Shown here one piece after another: positions 35,746 to 49,821 of a DNA stretch of 64,000 bases. A program made the position numbers and the translations under genes. The stretch is from Oligoflexus tunisiensis. GTDB taxonomy: Bacteria > Bdellovibrionota_B > Oligoflexia > Oligoflexales > Oligoflexaceae. Under the pieces are notes generated by a model. It did no database searches, was not told where the DNA came from, and was given only the letters and a program-made list of their open reading frames with translations. The first letter of the stretch is position 1. Each line of letters opens with the position of its first letter. The stretch is taken from the NCBI RefSeq assembly GCF_001748245.1, contig NZ_BDFO01000001.1, positions 297,740 through 361,739 on the forward strand, in the 5' to 3' direction.

Positions 35746-36393
35746 TCAACCGTGGTGCCGGACGGTGAAATTGCCCTGGCGGGAAAAGGTAAAGATTTTG
35801 CGGTCGTTGGTTTTGTTCACCGGGTTCTTGAAGGCAAACTGTGTATAATTCCCGTCATTGTAAAAAATCTGGACCTCCTCCACGAATTTCTTGACGTCTG
35901 AGACTTTGACAAAGATCGAGTTCACATCGGTGCTCTCCGGGTGCTGCGGAACCAGGACCGCCTGGGTCCGGCCACCCTTGGATTTGATCTCCTTCACCTT
36001 GTAACGGTTCAAAAGCGCACGCGGATCCAGGACCAGATTCACCACTTCCTGCAGCTCGCGGGCGAGGCTCGCATTGGTGTTGTAGTGGTTGACCAGTCTA
36101 TCCTTCTCCCGATAGTGGGTCAGCTTTTCGCCGTTGAAGTAATACTCCTCCAGGCCGGCTTTGCCCTCGGTAAAATTCCAGCGAAACATACCGGGCTTGG
36201 AGAAGTATGCATTGCCGCTGCGGATCGTCGAACGATCGCGGAGTTTTTTGTAAGTGGTTTGGGAAAAGTCCACTGCGACATGATCCAGGCTGGAGAAAAT
36301 TTCTGCATATTTATCCTGCAGTCTGGGCTCAGCCGCACGCGCCAGAGGCAGGGTTGTTAAACTCAGAACCAGAAACAACGCGATTCGAATCAC
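35746..36393 (-). CDS. lolA: LolA-like outer-membrane lipoprotein carrier
   Basis: A 215-residue periplasmic protein with a signal peptide ending in ARAAEP. The body has the LolA pattern: DFSQTTYKKL, then GNAYFSKPGMFRWNF, the FNGEKLTHY strand and a C-terminal NDRKIFTF. It would ferry lipoproteins released by LolCDE to the outer membrane. Its start overlaps the end of the pncC-like gene by 4 bp (coupled), which is an unusual pairing. Confidence 0.85.
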   Translation of the reverse strand: MIRIALFLVLSLTTLPLARAAEPRLQDKYAEIFSSLDHVAVDFSQTTYKKLRDRSTIRSGNAYFSKPGMFRWNFTEGKAGLEEYYFNGEKLTHYREKDRLVNHYNTNASLARELQEVVNLVLDPRALLNRYKVKEIKSKGGRTQAVLVPQHPESTDVNSIFVKVSDVKKFVEEVQIFYNDGNYTQFAFKNPVNKTNDRKIFTFSRQGNFTVRHHG

Positions 36394-36908
36394 AAAACCT
36401 CCTTATGGGCATAAGCCTTCACTCGTTGCAGGAGTCCTGACAAAGCCACATGGCAACTTGCGGCCCGGATCTCCTCACGCGATCCTGAGAGCTGGCTGGC
36501 CTGAAACGTGGTGCCTTCGGGTGTGGACCAGCCAAAGCAGACAAGGCCCACCGGCTTGTCCGGGGTGCCACCGCCGGGTCCAGCCACGCCGGTAATCGAA
36601 CAGCTGAAGTGGGACTGAAACAAATGCTGCACACCGGCTGCCATGCGGCTCGCCACCTCGGTGGAAACCGCTCCAAATCGTTTCAGGTCCTCCTCGGGCA
36701 CGCCCAGAATCCGGGATTTGACGCTGTTTGCGTAGGCATTCACACCACCTAGAAAAAATCCGGAACTCCCGGGTCTATGGGTGAGCAAGGCGGACAGCAG
36801 TCCTCCCGTACAGCTTTCAGCAGTGGCAATGAGGAACTGATGAGACAGGGACAAGTCCTGCAGCTCGCGCAGCGGTTCCTGAAAAATCACATCATCAATA
36901 GCAAACAC
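36390..36908 (-). CDS. CinA C-terminal domain (PncC) amidohydrolase
   Basis: A 172-residue stand-alone CinA/PncC domain, nicotinamide-nucleotide amidase in NAD recycling. Family motifs are TAESCTGGLLSALLT, then FLGGVNAYANSVKSRILGV and GVAGPGGGTPDKPVG. The N-terminal MoCF domain of full CinA is absent, as in E. coli PncC. It starts at GTG with a weak AGAGAG upstream. It overlaps lolA. Confidence 0.88.
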   Translation of the reverse strand: MFAIDDVIFQEPLRELQDLSLSHQFLIATAESCTGGLLSALLTHRPGSSGFFLGGVNAYANSVKSRILGVPEEDLKRFGAVSTEVASRMAAGVQHLFQSHFSCSITGVAGPGGGTPDKPVGLVCFGWSTPEGTTFQASQLSGSREEIRAASCHVALSGLLQRVKAYAHKEVL

Positions 36909-37046
36909 TTATGTACTCTCTCTTTTAACTGGCCGGGACAGCCAGACACAGGTATATTCGCACTTTATTCTAAACAAGACCGTAAAAAAGTGTAGCGGTA
37001 GGGTCACCGGGAAAATATGAAATTTTGACTTGGAGGTCACGCGGTC

Positions 37047-40728
<3,682 letters not shown>

Positions 40729-40863
40729 CTATAAATGTTGACTTGGGCAAGTGCCGGACCCTGGGTTATACCCAATGGCGCAGAGACGGGCAATGCCGTT
40801 CCTTGAAAAGGACCAGGGAAAACTGGCATCGGAGTCAGGCTGGATAGGAAGGCGTGGATCAGG

Positions 40864-41541
40864 TCAGTTGATCTGGATCACAAGTTCCATCGGCTTGCGG
40901 TTCCGAATGTAGCTGAAGGTGGCGCTGGTGGCGGCTTTCAGCTGGCTCAGGGCTCTGATGGCCAAAGCGGCATCATTGATGGGCTGTTCGTTGATATGCG
41001 TGATGATGTCACCGTTTTTCAAACCGGCGATATCAAAGATGCTCCCTTGATCGATCTCAAGCAGCTGAAAGCCGGTGAGACGGCCGTTTTCCACATGAGG
41101 GACGGCAGCGGCCTGCATCAGGATCTTATTGAGGTTTTCACCGACCAGGTTGTCCTTGAGCATGCGGGTGACCTTCAGGGTATTGCCCTGACGTTCGATG
41201 CCGTCGGCGTGAACGAGGTTATCTGCAACATTCACAGCCGGGGTGGACTTCACCTCGGTCGGATTCTCGTCGCCGACGCTCAGGTCGTAGAACTTGTTGT
41301 TAAAGGAAAAGGTCACGGTTTTCCGGAAGATTTTTTCAATACGGCAGCCGGGAACCACATCATGGCCTTCCCGGAAGGCAGCCACGCGACCGCTGGTTTT
41401 GTGTTTGATGAGGGCCACACCCTTTTGATTCTGGCTGCTGGCGATCACACCGAGGACGTTATAATCAAAGGGGTTTCCCTGGGCAAGGGAGGCCCCCATG
41501 AGAAGGCTAAGGAGAAACAGGAGTCCGGCGAAGTTCTTCAT
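40864..41541 (-). CDS. GspC-like protein with PDZ domain
   Basis: A 225-residue exported or membrane-anchored protein. After a hydrophobic N-terminus comes a GspC-type HR domain (YNVLGVIASSQNQKGVALI, then REGHDVVPGCRIEKI) and a C-terminal PDZ-like domain (GSIFDIAGLKNGDIITHINEQ). GspC links inner- and outer-membrane parts of type II secretion. No other gsp gene is adjacent, so it may be an orphan adapter or belong to a distant cluster. The ATG at 41541 has AAAGG at the right distance. Confidence 0.78.
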   Translation of the reverse strand: MKNFAGLLFLLSLLMGASLAQGNPFDYNVLGVIASSQNQKGVALIKHKTSGRVAAFREGHDVVPGCRIEKIFRKTVTFSFNNKFYDLSVGDENPTEVKSTPAVNVADNLVHADGIERQGNTLKVTRMLKDNLVGENLNKILMQAAAVPHVENGRLTGFQLLEIDQGSIFDIAGLKNGDIITHINEQPINDAALAIRALSQLKAATSATFSYIRNRKPMELVIQIN

Positions 41542-41744
41542 GGCCACAACCTTTCCAGTATCCGATCAACAACGGGATCCACACAGAAGACCACTCCACC
41601 TCTATCGGAGCAAGGCCTGTGCCGATTCACGGGTGCTGGCTTTGGGTCATCAAGCTCTGGAAAGTTATGGGGAATGTTTGGGTAAGAGTCAGACCTTACT
41701 GTCATAAAGAACGACAGAGGTCACCCGTGTGATGGGTGGGGTCA

Positions 41745-41765
41745 GGGGGCGGGAGACCCGCCCCC
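41745..41765 (-). terminator. GC-rich hairpin after flagellin genes
   Basis: A 9-bp perfect stem GGGGGCGGG/CCCGCCCCC with a 3-nt loop lies 8 bp after the stop of the distal flagellin gene. There is no T-run, so termination may be Rho-assisted or the hairpin may protect the mRNA end. Confidence 0.6.
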
Positions 41766-41772
41766 TCCTGCC

Positions 41773-42693
41773 TTAGCCGCGGAGCAGCTGGAGCACAATT
41801 TCAGGGTTGGAGTTGGCGTGAGACAGAACCGCAGCACCCGCCTGTTCCAGGATCTTGTTCTGGGTGAAACGGGCGGTTTCCGCTGCGAAGTCCACATCAC
41901 GGATCCGGCTGTTGGCAGCGTTCAGGTTCTCGTTGGTCACATCGATGTTTGAAATCGCTGTGTTCAACCGGGACTGAACGGCACCGAGGGAGGCGCGATA
42001 ACCGGCCACTTCGTTGATGGCGGTATCGATCACGTTGAAAAGCGCATCCGTTCCATCAGGGCTCAGGTCAGCCGCGCCACCGTCTGGATCATCAGGAACC
42101 ACGGCCAAACCACCGTTGACGACGCGGTCGATCGCTTCATTCAAAATGCTCAGCTCTTCCAGGTTGATCGTCACGATATCCGAATCGTTTTCGGGATCGA
42201 TATCGGGTGCGCTGCCATCGACATCCGCCCGGTTCGAGGAACCCACGAAGATGCGCATCGCAGTGTTTTCACCGGCTTCCAGGACCTTCCGCCCGTTGAA
42301 CTCGGTCGTCTTCATGATACGACCGACTTCATCGCGCAGCTGCTGGAATTCACGGTCCAGGAACTCGCGCTCACGGTTACCCAGGGTATCCGATGCGGCC
42401 TGGGAACCCAGCTGGCGCATACGGAGCATGACGTTGGTCATCTCATTCAGGCCGCCTTCCGCCACCTGAATGTAACTGATACCGTCGTTGGCGTTACGTT
42501 TGGCAACATCCATGCTGGCGATACGGGAACGAATTCGCTCCGATACAGCGAGTCCGGCGGCATCGTCCGCTGATTTGTTGATGCGCTGACCGGAGGACAA
42601 GCGCTCGATGGACGACGCGACTTCGCGGCGACTGTCCGAAAGTTTTTTCTGTGCGATCATGGACTCGACGTTGGTTTTGACTCGGATACCCAT
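41773..42693 (-). CDS. Flagellin
   Basis: A 306-residue flagellin, the filament subunit exported by the flagellar apparatus. The conserved N-terminus ([21 protein letters not shown]) and C-terminus ([16 protein letters not shown], then LQLLRG) are present. The central domain is short, as in minimal flagellins. AAGGAGG precedes the ATG. It follows another flagellin gene by 33 bp on the same strand. Confidence 0.96.
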   Translation of the reverse strand: MGIRVKTNVESMIAQKKLSDSRREVASSIERLSSGQRINKSADDAAGLAVSERIRSRIASMDVAKRNANDGISYIQVAEGGLNEMTNVMLRMRQLGSQAASDTLGNREREFLDREFQQLRDEVGRIMKTTEFNGRKVLEAGENTAMRIFVGSSNRADVDGSAPDIDPENDSDIVTINLEELSILNEAIDRVVNGGLAVVPDDPDGGAADLSPDGTDALFNVIDTAINEVAGYRASLGAVQSRLNTAISNIDVTNENLNAANSRIRDVDFAAETARFTQNKILEQAGAAVLSHANSNPEIVLQLLRG

Positions 42694-42726
42694 AACGAAA
42701 CCTCCTTGTTGAAAGACCTATGAAAA

Positions 42727-43608
42727 TCAGCGCAGGAGCTGCAAAGCCATCTCTGGCTTGGCATTCGCCTGCATTAAAACCGACATGGAAGACGCTTGAA
42801 GAACCTTGCGTTGCATGAGATTTGAGGTCTCTTCCGCAAAGTCCACGTCACGGATGCGACTGTTGGCTGTGGTGAGATTCTCCGTTTGGATGCCGAGGTT
42901 ATTCACCGCGGTATCCAGACGACTTTGAATGGAGCCGAGGGTGGCGCGTTCACCGCTCAGGCGGGTGAGGGCATTGTCGATGGTGTTGAGTTTTTCGGTG
43001 ATGTCGTCACGGGAGATGGCGTCACTGCCATCGGCTTCCGTGGGGCCGATTTCCGCACCTTTGCCAAGGCCAAGCTGTTCGGAGTTGAAGGTCTTCAAAC
43101 CTTCGAGACCGATGGAGATGGTGTCGATGTTGTCTTCGGGCGCGCTTTGGTTGACGCCCACCTGAATCACCAGTTGATCCTTTTGGTTGGGATCAAAGAG
43201 CTTCAGGGAGTTGAATTCGGTCGTGCTGGAGATGCGATCGATTTCATCGACGAGCTGGGTGTATTCGCGGTTGAGGTAACCCCGCTCGACATCACCGATG
43301 GTATCCGAGGCCGACTGCACGGTGAGTTCGCGCAGACGGATCATGATATTGCCCACTTCATTCAGTGAGCCTTCCGCGATTTGCACCATCGACACAGCGT
43401 CAGATGCGTTGCGTTTGGCTTGATTAAGCCCGCGAACCTTGGCCCGCAAGCTTTCGGAAACAGCCAGACCTGCTGCATCATCCGACGATTTGTTGATGCG
43501 ATAGCCGGATGACAGCCGTTCCAGACTGCGATCCAATAGATTGGAATTCGTTTGAGAGTGGCGCTGAGCTATGAGAGAAGACACATTGGTGGCTATGCGA
43601 AGACCCAT
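42727..43608 (-). CDS. Flagellin
   Basis: A 293-residue flagellin, first of the tandem pair. It has LERLSSGYRINKSSDDAAG, then the C-terminal [16 protein letters not shown] and ALQLLR ends. It resembles its neighbour in both termini but differs in the central domain, so the pair is probably an old duplication giving a mixed filament. The start at 43608 follows AAGGAGG. A candidate flagellar sigma factor promoter lies upstream. Confidence 0.96.
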   Translation of the reverse strand: MGLRIATNVSSLIAQRHSQTNSNLLDRSLERLSSGYRINKSSDDAAGLAVSESLRAKVRGLNQAKRNASDAVSMVQIAEGSLNEVGNIMIRLRELTVQSASDTIGDVERGYLNREYTQLVDEIDRISSTTEFNSLKLFDPNQKDQLVIQVGVNQSAPEDNIDTISIGLEGLKTFNSEQLGLGKGAEIGPTEADGSDAISRDDITEKLNTIDNALTRLSGERATLGSIQSRLDTAVNNLGIQTENLTTANSRIRDVDFAEETSNLMQRKVLQASSMSVLMQANAKPEMALQLLR

Positions 43609-43674
43609 ACTTTCCTCCTTGAAAAGCGTATGCCCGTACCTGGGCTGGGAAAGGTGTCGCAACTTGCAAAAGAA

Positions 43675-43700
43675 CCATCGGGAGTTTGGAAATTTCCTTA
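43675..43700 (-). promoter_or_regulatory. Candidate sigma-28 (FliA) promoter
   Basis: On the minus strand TAAG, 14 bp and CCCGATGG resemble the flagellin promoter consensus TAAA-N15-GCCGATAA, about 70 bp before the first flagellin start. The spacing is one base short. Confidence 0.4.
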
Positions 43701-43755
43701 AAAGCGGGAGAGAGCGGTGGGGTTTCCGGGGCTTCGGTCTGAGATATTAAATCTC

Positions 43756-43774
43756 AATAAAATCAAATAGTTAT
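43756..43774. repeat. 19-bp element, copy 2
   Basis: Identical to 21719-21737 over 19 bp, about 65 bp before tilS. Here it continues into TTATGATG rather than TATAAT. Confidence 0.45.
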
Positions 43775-43839
43775 GATGTTGCTGTGGACGAAATTATTTC
43801 GTACAAGTAAAAAATGATTTAGAAAAATGGGTTTTTTTC

Positions 43840-44892
43840 ATGAATCCTCAAGGACCAGCGAACGCTGATCTTCTTACCGTTCAGGCAAACATTGCGCAGC
43901 AGTTGCAGGACGCGGCGTCCCCGGAGCGAATCTGGGTGGCGTGTTCCGGCGGGCTCGATTCGAGTGTTTTGCTTTTTGTTTTGGATGGTCTGCAAAGGCA
44001 GCTTGGAACGTTTGAGCTGGGTATCCTGCACGTGAATTATGCGCTGCGGGGGGCGGAGTCGGACCGGGATGAGCAGCTTGTACGTCAGGCAGCGGCGACC
44101 TACGGACGTGAGATCCGCGTTCTGAACATCGATCCACGGGATCATCCGCCGCAAAAGACCGGGATTCAGGAATGGGCTCGCACGCTGCGTTATGAATGGT
44201 TTGCCCGGCAGCAGGGCCCCAGGGATTGGATTGCCGTCGCGCATCATCGCGATGATTGGGTGGAAACGATTTTCGCGCGGCTCTGTCGCGGACACAGCCT
44301 CATGGCCGTCACAGGCATGCAGGTTTTACATGAGAGGATCTGGCGTCCCCTGCTCGGTCTGACTCGGCAGCAGATCCAGGATTTGGCGGCGCAGCATCAG
44401 ATCAGCTTTGGCGAGGACAGCTCAAACCGTGGTCTCGACTATACGCGCAACCGTCTGCGGCATCAGATCCTGCCCGAGCTGGAGCGACTTTTTCCGGGCT
44501 TTGCCCAAAACGTCTGGCTTCATGCTCAGGATTTACAGGACGCCCTGCGGCTGGTGCAGGAGGAAAGGCCGGCTCTGGCTTTGCAGGACACGCTGAACGT
44601 CAGCCAGTTGGAGGCACGGCCTCCCTTCCTGGCCCGACATGAAATCAGTCGCTACCTTCAGGCCCAGGTCCCGGAAGTCCGCATATCGCGGGATCTTCTT
44701 TTGACCATTCACACGGCCCTGATCCAGCGATCCTTGTGGACGGGAATGCTGGAACCCGGCACGCAAGCGGTTTGTCACCAGGGCGTTCTATCGATTGTTC
44801 GCAATCAAATGCCCGGGAGCGAACGCTGGCAACAATTTCGTGCCGCTTTGCTCGATGAAAGTCTGGATATTTGGCCCCCTGCTGCGCCATGA
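43840..44892 (+). CDS. tilS: tRNA(Ile)-lysidine synthetase
   Basis: A 350-residue ATP pyrophosphatase that converts C34 of the CAT-anticodon tRNA-Ile to lysidine. The PP-loop CSGGLDSSVLL (SGGLDS 36-41), LHVNYALRG, the EWARTLRYEWF segment, AHHRDDWVET and SNRGLDYTRNRLRHQILP are all family marks. The C-terminal part is shorter than in E. coli. No clear ribosome binding site precedes the ATG. The next gene is ftsH, a common neighbour. Confidence 0.92.
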   Translation: MNPQGPANADLLTVQANIAQQLQDAASPERIWVACSGGLDSSVLLFVLDGLQRQLGTFELGILHVNYALRGAESDRDEQLVRQAAATYGREIRVLNIDPRDHPPQKTGIQEWARTLRYEWFARQQGPRDWIAVAHHRDDWVETIFARLCRGHSLMAVTGMQVLHERIWRPLLGLTRQQIQDLAAQHQISFGEDSSNRGLDYTRNRLRHQILPELERLFPGFAQNVWLHAQDLQDALRLVQEERPALALQDTLNVSQLEARPPFLARHEISRYLQAQVPEVRISRDLLLTIHTALIQRSLWTGMLEPGTQAVCHQGVLSIVRNQMPGSERWQQFRAALLDESLDIWPPAAP

Positions 44893-45240
44893 AGAAAGAG
44901 GCGGGCAAAAAATGCCGCCGCACCCTTTGAAAATGCCTGCTAGACTGAATCGAGAGAGGGAAAAATTCCTGGAAGTGCTTGTCGCTTGAAGGAAGAGGCA
45001 GGATCGCTAATAATGAATAAATGCAGGAAAGACTCGACCCCAAAACCGGTCATCGTTACAGACTATATATCATCGAAGATTCCGAATAATATGACGTGGG
45101 TAAGCATCGCAGCTCAGTGTCGCGATGTAAGTTTTAGTTCCAATTTAAACAGCCGCATGTAAAAACAGGTAGCATGTCGGCTCGCCAGTTTCGTAAAGCT
45201 GAAGTGTGCCTGATAGCCCCAGATGAGGAGAGCACGATCC
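44893..45240. other. tilS-ftsH intergenic region
   Basis: About 350 bp without a gene. An AGCCG-CATG...CATG-CGGCT hairpin lies at 45151-45182 and a CATCGC/GCGATG hairpin near 45104-45126; both would be in the ftsH leader. No riboswitch or heat-shock promoter recognised. Confidence 0.4.
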
Positions 45241-47220
45241 ATGTCTAAAGCCAAAAAACCGAACCAGCAGATGAAGTTTACACTCATGCTTGTTGGTTTG
45301 GTTCTACTCTTCATCATGTTTAACATGATGTCCCCCCAAACGCAGGAAGACCAGAACATGAAATTTGCGGATTTCATGGAAGCGGTCGACCAGGGTCAGA
45401 TCGGTGAAGTCACCTTTCGCGGCAACACGGAAATCATTGCAGTCAAGAAAGACGGCACCCCTTACAAGGTTCAGGCTGCGACCGACCCGGCATTGCGCGA
45501 CGAACTGCGTGGCAAGAATGTTCGCGTGAACTATGAGCAGTCCGACAATGAAGGCGGCAGCATGTGGAAATCCTCGCTGATTTTTCAGCTGGTTCCCATC
45601 GTCATCATCCTCGTGTTCCTGATCATCCTCATGCGTCAGCTGCAAATCGGCGGCGGCAAGGCGATGTCGTTCGGGAAAAGCCGGGCCAAGCTGCTGAACG
45701 AAAACCAAACCAAAATCACCTTTGAAGACGTGGCCGGCATCGAGGAAGCGAAAGGCGAGCTCGAAGAGATCGTCGACTTCCTGAAAGACCCGAAGAAATT
45801 CACCCGTCTCGGCGGTCGCATTCCAAAGGGCGTTTTGCTCGTGGGCCCTCCCGGTACCGGTAAAACGATTCTGGCCAAGGCCATCGCCGGTGAAGCCGGT
45901 GTTCCCTTCTTCTCCATCTCAGGCTCCGACTTTGTGGAGATGTTCGTCGGTGTCGGTGCCAGCCGTGTGCGTGACCTCTTCGAACAGGCGAAAAAACAGG
46001 CTCCCTGTATCATCTTCATCGACGAAATCGATGCCGTGGGTCGTCAGCGCGGAGCCGGACTCGGCGGCGGTCATGACGAACGTGAGCAAACCCTGAACCA
46101 GCTCCTGGTGGAGATGGACGGTTTTGAAACGAATGAAGGCGTAATTCTGATCGCGGCCACCAACCGGGCCGACGTTCTGGATCCGGCCCTGCTGCGTCCG
46201 GGTCGTTTCGATCGCCGGGTGCATGTGCCGAAACCTGATGTTCGCGGTCGTCGCGGCATCCTCAAGGTTCATACACGCAAGACTCCGATGGCCGCTGATG
46301 TCGATCTCGATATCCTGGCCCAGGGAACCTCGGGCTTCTCGGGTGCTGACCTTGCCAACCTCGTGAATGAAGCGGCTCTCCTGGCTGCTCGTCAGGACGC
46401 CAAGACCGTTTCGATGATTCACTTCGAATCGGCCAAGGATAAGGTGCTGATGGGTCCTGAGCGCAAGAGCATGATCATCAGCGAAGAGGAAAAGCGAAAC
46501 ACGGCCATCCATGAAGCTGGTCACTGTATTGTGTCCAAGGTGCTTCCTGGTTCCGATCCTGTCCACAAGATCACGATCATTCCGCGGGGCTATGCCCTGG
46601 GTATGACCGTCTATCTGCCTGCGGAAGACAAGCTCTCCGTGTCCCGCGAATATGCTGAAGGGCGTATCGCGACGGCCATGGGCGGACGGGCTGCAGAAGA
46701 GATCGTGTTCAATGTCACTTCGACTGGCGCTGGCAGCGATATCCAGCAGGCCACCGATCTGGCCCGTAAGATGGTGACTCAGTGGGGTATGAGCGAAAAA
46801 CTCGGACCGATCGCCTGGGGTTCGCCGGATCATGAAGTTTTCATGGGCCGCGATTTCGGTGGACGCGAAGGCTTCTCGCAGAAAATCATGGAAGAGATCG
46901 ACGCCGAAGTGAAACGCCTCGTCATGGGTGGTTATGATATAGCCGTCAAGATACTGAAAGAACGTCGCTCTGTCCTCGAAAGCATGGCTGATGCCCTCCT
47001 GATCCGGGAAACTCTTGAAGCCCAGGATATTGAGAACATCATGAACGGCCAGGTCATTATTTCGGAAGATGAGCGCGAAAAATACAAGGAACGGGTTCAA
47101 CGCGAAAAACAGCTCCTAAGCGGAAAGATCTCGCAGAAATCGGCCAAAGGCCGTGATGGCAGCGATAAACCGGAAGCCGAGTCGACGACGCCTATTGAAC
47201 CCTTGCCCTTGGGAACCTGA
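45241..47220 (+). CDS. ftsH: ATP-dependent zinc metalloprotease FtsH
   Basis: A 659-residue inner-membrane AAA+ protease. Two transmembrane segments (about 12-30 and 110-131) flank a periplasmic domain. Then come Walker A GPPGTGKT (202-209), Walker [10 protein letters not shown], the [23 protein letters not shown], and the zinc site HEAGH (424-428). It degrades misfolded membrane proteins and regulators such as LpxC or sigma factors. The start at 45241 has GAGGAGA upstream. It heads the folP-cdaA-cdaR-glmM series. Confidence 0.97.
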   Translation: MSKAKKPNQQMKFTLMLVGLVLLFIMFNMMSPQTQEDQNMKFADFMEAVDQGQIGEVTFRGNTEIIAVKKDGTPYKVQAATDPALRDELRGKNVRVNYEQSDNEGGSMWKSSLIFQLVPIVIILVFLIILMRQLQIGGGKAMSFGKSRAKLLNENQTKITFEDVAGIEEAKGELEEIVDFLKDPKKFTRLGGRIPKGVLLVGPPGTGKTILAKAIAGEAGVPFFSISGSDFVEMFVGVGASRVRDLFEQAKKQAPCIIFIDEIDAVGRQRGAGLGGGHDEREQTLNQLLVEMDGFETNEGVILIAATNRADVLDPALLRPGRFDRRVHVPKPDVRGRRGILKVHTRKTPMAADVDLDILAQGTSGFSGADLANLVNEAALLAARQDAKTVSMIHFESAKDKVLMGPERKSMIISEEEKRNTAIHEAGHCIVSKVLPGSDPVHKITIIPRGYALGMTVYLPAEDKLSVSREYAEGRIATAMGGRAAEEIVFNVTSTGAGSDIQQATDLARKMVTQWGMSEKLGPIAWGSPDHEVFMGRDFGGREGFSQKIMEEIDAEVKRLVMGGYDIAVKILKERRSVLESMADALLIRETLEAQDIENIMNGQVIISEDEREKYKERVQREKQLLSGKISQKSAKGRDGSDKPEAESTTPIEPLPLGT

Positions 47221-47246
47221 CCCAAAAGCAAGGAGGGCGCGTTGAG

Positions 47247-48041
47247 TTGAATCAAGAGGCGCGCAGTTTGATCATCGGGGTTCTCAATGTAACCCCGGAT
47301 TCTTTCTCAGACGGTGGAACTTTTCTGGATCCCGAAAAGGCGGTGGCTCATGCCTGGGATCTTGTGAATGAAGGGGCCGACGTCATCGATATCGGCGCAG
47401 AATCGACCCGTCCTGGGTCGGCTCCCGTCGATGCGGACGCAGAGTGGCGCAGACTCGAGCCGGTTCTGGCCGCCCTCGCCGACCAAAAGCCCAAGGCACG
47501 CATCAGCCTCGATACTTACAAACCCGTTACGATGCGCCGTGCCTTGGATTACCCGGTCGATATTATCAATGACATCAGCGGTGTTGCGGATCACCTGATT
47601 CTGGAAACCCTTGCCAAGCGTGGACTCGTTTATTGGGCCATGCACATGCATCGCGATCCAGCGAACATGCACAGGGATCCTTTGGATGGAGATGAGGCGC
47701 TGCGTGCGGTGGCTGATTTCTATCAGAACACGCAGGCCACGCTGAAGGCTGCCGGTTTCAGCCCGGACCGCATCTGGCTTGATCCCGGTGTGGGCTTTGG
47801 CAAGACCGATCGGGCCAACGTGCAGGTCATGCGCCAGGCCCTGACGGAAGCCGCACGTTACGAGATCGTGCTGGGCATTTCACGGAAGTCCTTTATCGGA
47901 CGGCTGCTCGGGATCCCGGATCCCAGGGAACGCGATGCGGCTTCGAAGATGCTCGAACTTGGTTTTCTCTTTGCCGGAGTGCGCGGGATTCGCACGCATG
48001 ATGTCGCCCGTTTGAAAAAACTCCGGGATTTGGTGGTGTAA
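47247..48041 (+). CDS. folP: Dihydropteroate synthase
   Basis: A 264-residue folate enzyme that joins p-aminobenzoate to the pterin, the sulfonamide target. It has GVLNVTPDSFSDGG, then DVIDIGAESTRPGS, the NDISG motif, LDPGVGFGKT and ISRKSFIGRLLG. It starts at TTG with a strong AAGGAGGG upstream; no in-frame ATG fits. It sits between ftsH (26 bp) and cdaA (4 bp), an arrangement also common in deltaproteobacterial-type genomes. Confidence 0.95.
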   Translation: MNQEARSLIIGVLNVTPDSFSDGGTFLDPEKAVAHAWDLVNEGADVIDIGAESTRPGSAPVDADAEWRRLEPVLAALADQKPKARISLDTYKPVTMRRALDYPVDIINDISGVADHLILETLAKRGLVYWAMHMHRDPANMHRDPLDGDEALRAVADFYQNTQATLKAAGFSPDRIWLDPGVGFGKTDRANVQVMRQALTEAARYEIVLGISRKSFIGRLLGIPDPRERDAASKMLELGFLFAGVRGIRTHDVARLKKLRDLVV

Positions 48042-48045
48042 AAGG

Positions 48046-48891
48046 ATGTCAGAACTCTACAACAAGCTGGGCCATTGGGCACTGATCGACATCGCGATCA
48101 TCGCGATGATCATCTATCGCCTCTTGCTGCTCATCCGTGGCACACGGGCCATGCAAATGGTGCTTGGGATTCTGATGACCATCGGCTTCGCCTTCTTTAT
48201 CTCCCAGGTTTACCCTCTCACAACCTTGAAATGGCTGATGGACAAATTCTATTCGTCCATCATCATCATTATCGTGATCCTGTTTCAGGAGGATATTCGC
48301 CGTGTTTTGAGCCGCATGGGCAAGAAAACGGTATTTCCGACCCAGGAACAGGCCTCCTCGCGCCAGGTGCTGGATGACATTGCGCGGGCCGCCACCGGCC
48401 TCGCGGGCAAGAAAATCGGCGCTCTGATCGTGATTGAACGCAACATCATCCTGAGTCGCTATGTGGATATCGGGATTCTGATCGATGGGCGGATCAGCAA
48501 GGAACTGCTGGTTTCCATCTTTCACCCGACCTCGCCCATCCATGATGGAGCGGTGATCATCCAGCAGGGACGCATTGCGGCGGCCGGCTGCTTTTTGCCG
48601 TTGACCCGTGATGAGGACGTCGATCCCAACTTCGGGACGCGGCACCGCGCGGCCATCGGGATCAGCCAGGAGACCGACGCCCTGGCCATCGCGGTTTCCG
48701 AGGAAACCTCGACCATCTCGCTGATGGTGGATGGCAAGGTTGCCCGCAATCTGGATGGCAAGGAACTGCGGCGCCTTTTGAAGGAATCTCTCAATACGGA
48801 AACCGAGGAAAGCGGCGAACGCCCATCCAGCACCAAAACGCCCTGGATGGATAAGGTGCGTTCCTTTCTGAATCGCGGAGGGGCGAAATGA
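48046..48891 (+). CDS. cdaA: Membrane diadenylate cyclase CdaA
   Basis: A 281-residue enzyme that makes c-di-AMP from two ATP. Three transmembrane segments (about 12-30, 38-55, 66-80) precede the DAC domain. The catalytic DGA (167-169) in SPIHDGAVII and the R199-H-R-A-A motif in GTRHRAAIGIS are intact. Its last 4 bp overlap cdaR. The cdaA-cdaR-glmM order is known from Firmicutes and elsewhere, where CdaR and GlmM bind and restrain CdaA. Confidence 0.95.
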   Translation: MSELYNKLGHWALIDIAIIAMIIYRLLLLIRGTRAMQMVLGILMTIGFAFFISQVYPLTTLKWLMDKFYSSIIIIIVILFQEDIRRVLSRMGKKTVFPTQEQASSRQVLDDIARAATGLAGKKIGALIVIERNIILSRYVDIGILIDGRISKELLVSIFHPTSPIHDGAVIIQQGRIAAAGCFLPLTRDEDVDPNFGTRHRAAIGISQETDALAIAVSEETSTISLMVDGKVARNLDGKELRRLLKESLNTETEESGERPSSTKTPWMDKVRSFLNRGGAK

Positions 48892-49817
48892 TCCGTACCC
48901 TTCTCAATCGTGTGATGCGTCTGATCTTCCATAATTTTGGTTATAAAATCCTCTCGCTCTTTCTCGCCGTCATCGTCTGGGCCATCATCCAGGGGGAACA
49001 GGTGCAGGAGGTGAGCCGTGAGGTGCTGGTCTCCATTCATGTGGCGCCGGAATACGGCATTCGTGGGGAACTCACGCGGGTCAAGGCCGCCACCATTCGG
49101 GGCCCGCAGGCCTGGCTTCTGGAAGTGCCCAAAAAACTGACCGCCGACATCTATATTCCGACGGGCAAGGTGGGACGCTATCGAATACGTTTGAGCAAGG
49201 ATGACGTCAAGAATCTGAACGAGCGCCTGGAAATCATTATCCACGAGCCCTATCTGGATCTCTTCGTCGATCGGGTGATGGAACGCGTGATTCCCGTCAA
49301 GGAAGCCATTCATGGTTCACCCGCCGATGGCTATATCATCGAGAAGGTAAATATCGATCCCAAAACCGTGACCGTTAAAGGCATCCGCAATGATCTTCTG
49401 AAACTGCGCTATGTCTATACTGAACCCATCGATGTCAGCGGCTTCCAGGAAAGCCGGGTGCTCGATGTCAGATTGGTATCACCAGGCCTGGGCGCCGACG
49501 CCCTTTCCACCGATATGGTGCGCGTGGCCTTGCAGGTTGGTGACAGCAAAATCAACAAGCGTTTCGGGAATATACCGGTTGAAATCGTCGGAGCTGACCA
49601 GGGTGCCACGGTCAAACCCGAACATGTTTCCATCATGGTGCAAGGCGTTCCCGGTGTTCTGAATTTTCTGAAGCGCAGTGATTTTCGGGCCTTTGTCGAA
49701 GTCCGGGGCCTGGGCCCGGGACGCTACGAACAGGATATTCGAGTCAAAATTCCCGCTGATACCGCCCTGATCGAAACCTTTCCGGAAAAAGGCATCGTTA
49801 CGATTGGCAAGGACTGA
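48888..49817 (+). CDS. cdaR: YbbR-domain protein, CdaA regulator
   Basis: A 309-residue envelope protein with one N-terminal transmembrane helix (about 19-37) and several tandem YbbR domains on the outer face (strand patterns such as IPVKEAIHGSPADGYIIEKV and PVEIVGADQGATVKPEHVSI). CdaR contacts CdaA across the membrane. It overlaps cdaA by 4 bp. After its stop comes a long hairpin before glmM. Confidence 0.9.
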   Translation: MIRTLLNRVMRLIFHNFGYKILSLFLAVIVWAIIQGEQVQEVSREVLVSIHVAPEYGIRGELTRVKAATIRGPQAWLLEVPKKLTADIYIPTGKVGRYRIRLSKDDVKNLNERLEIIIHEPYLDLFVDRVMERVIPVKEAIHGSPADGYIIEKVNIDPKTVTVKGIRNDLLKLRYVYTEPIDVSGFQESRVLDVRLVSPGLGADALSTDMVRVALQVGDSKINKRFGNIPVEIVGADQGATVKPEHVSIMVQGVPGVLNFLKRSDFRAFVEVRGLGPGRYEQDIRVKIPADTALIETFPEKGIVTIGKD

Positions 49818-49821
49818 ACTT

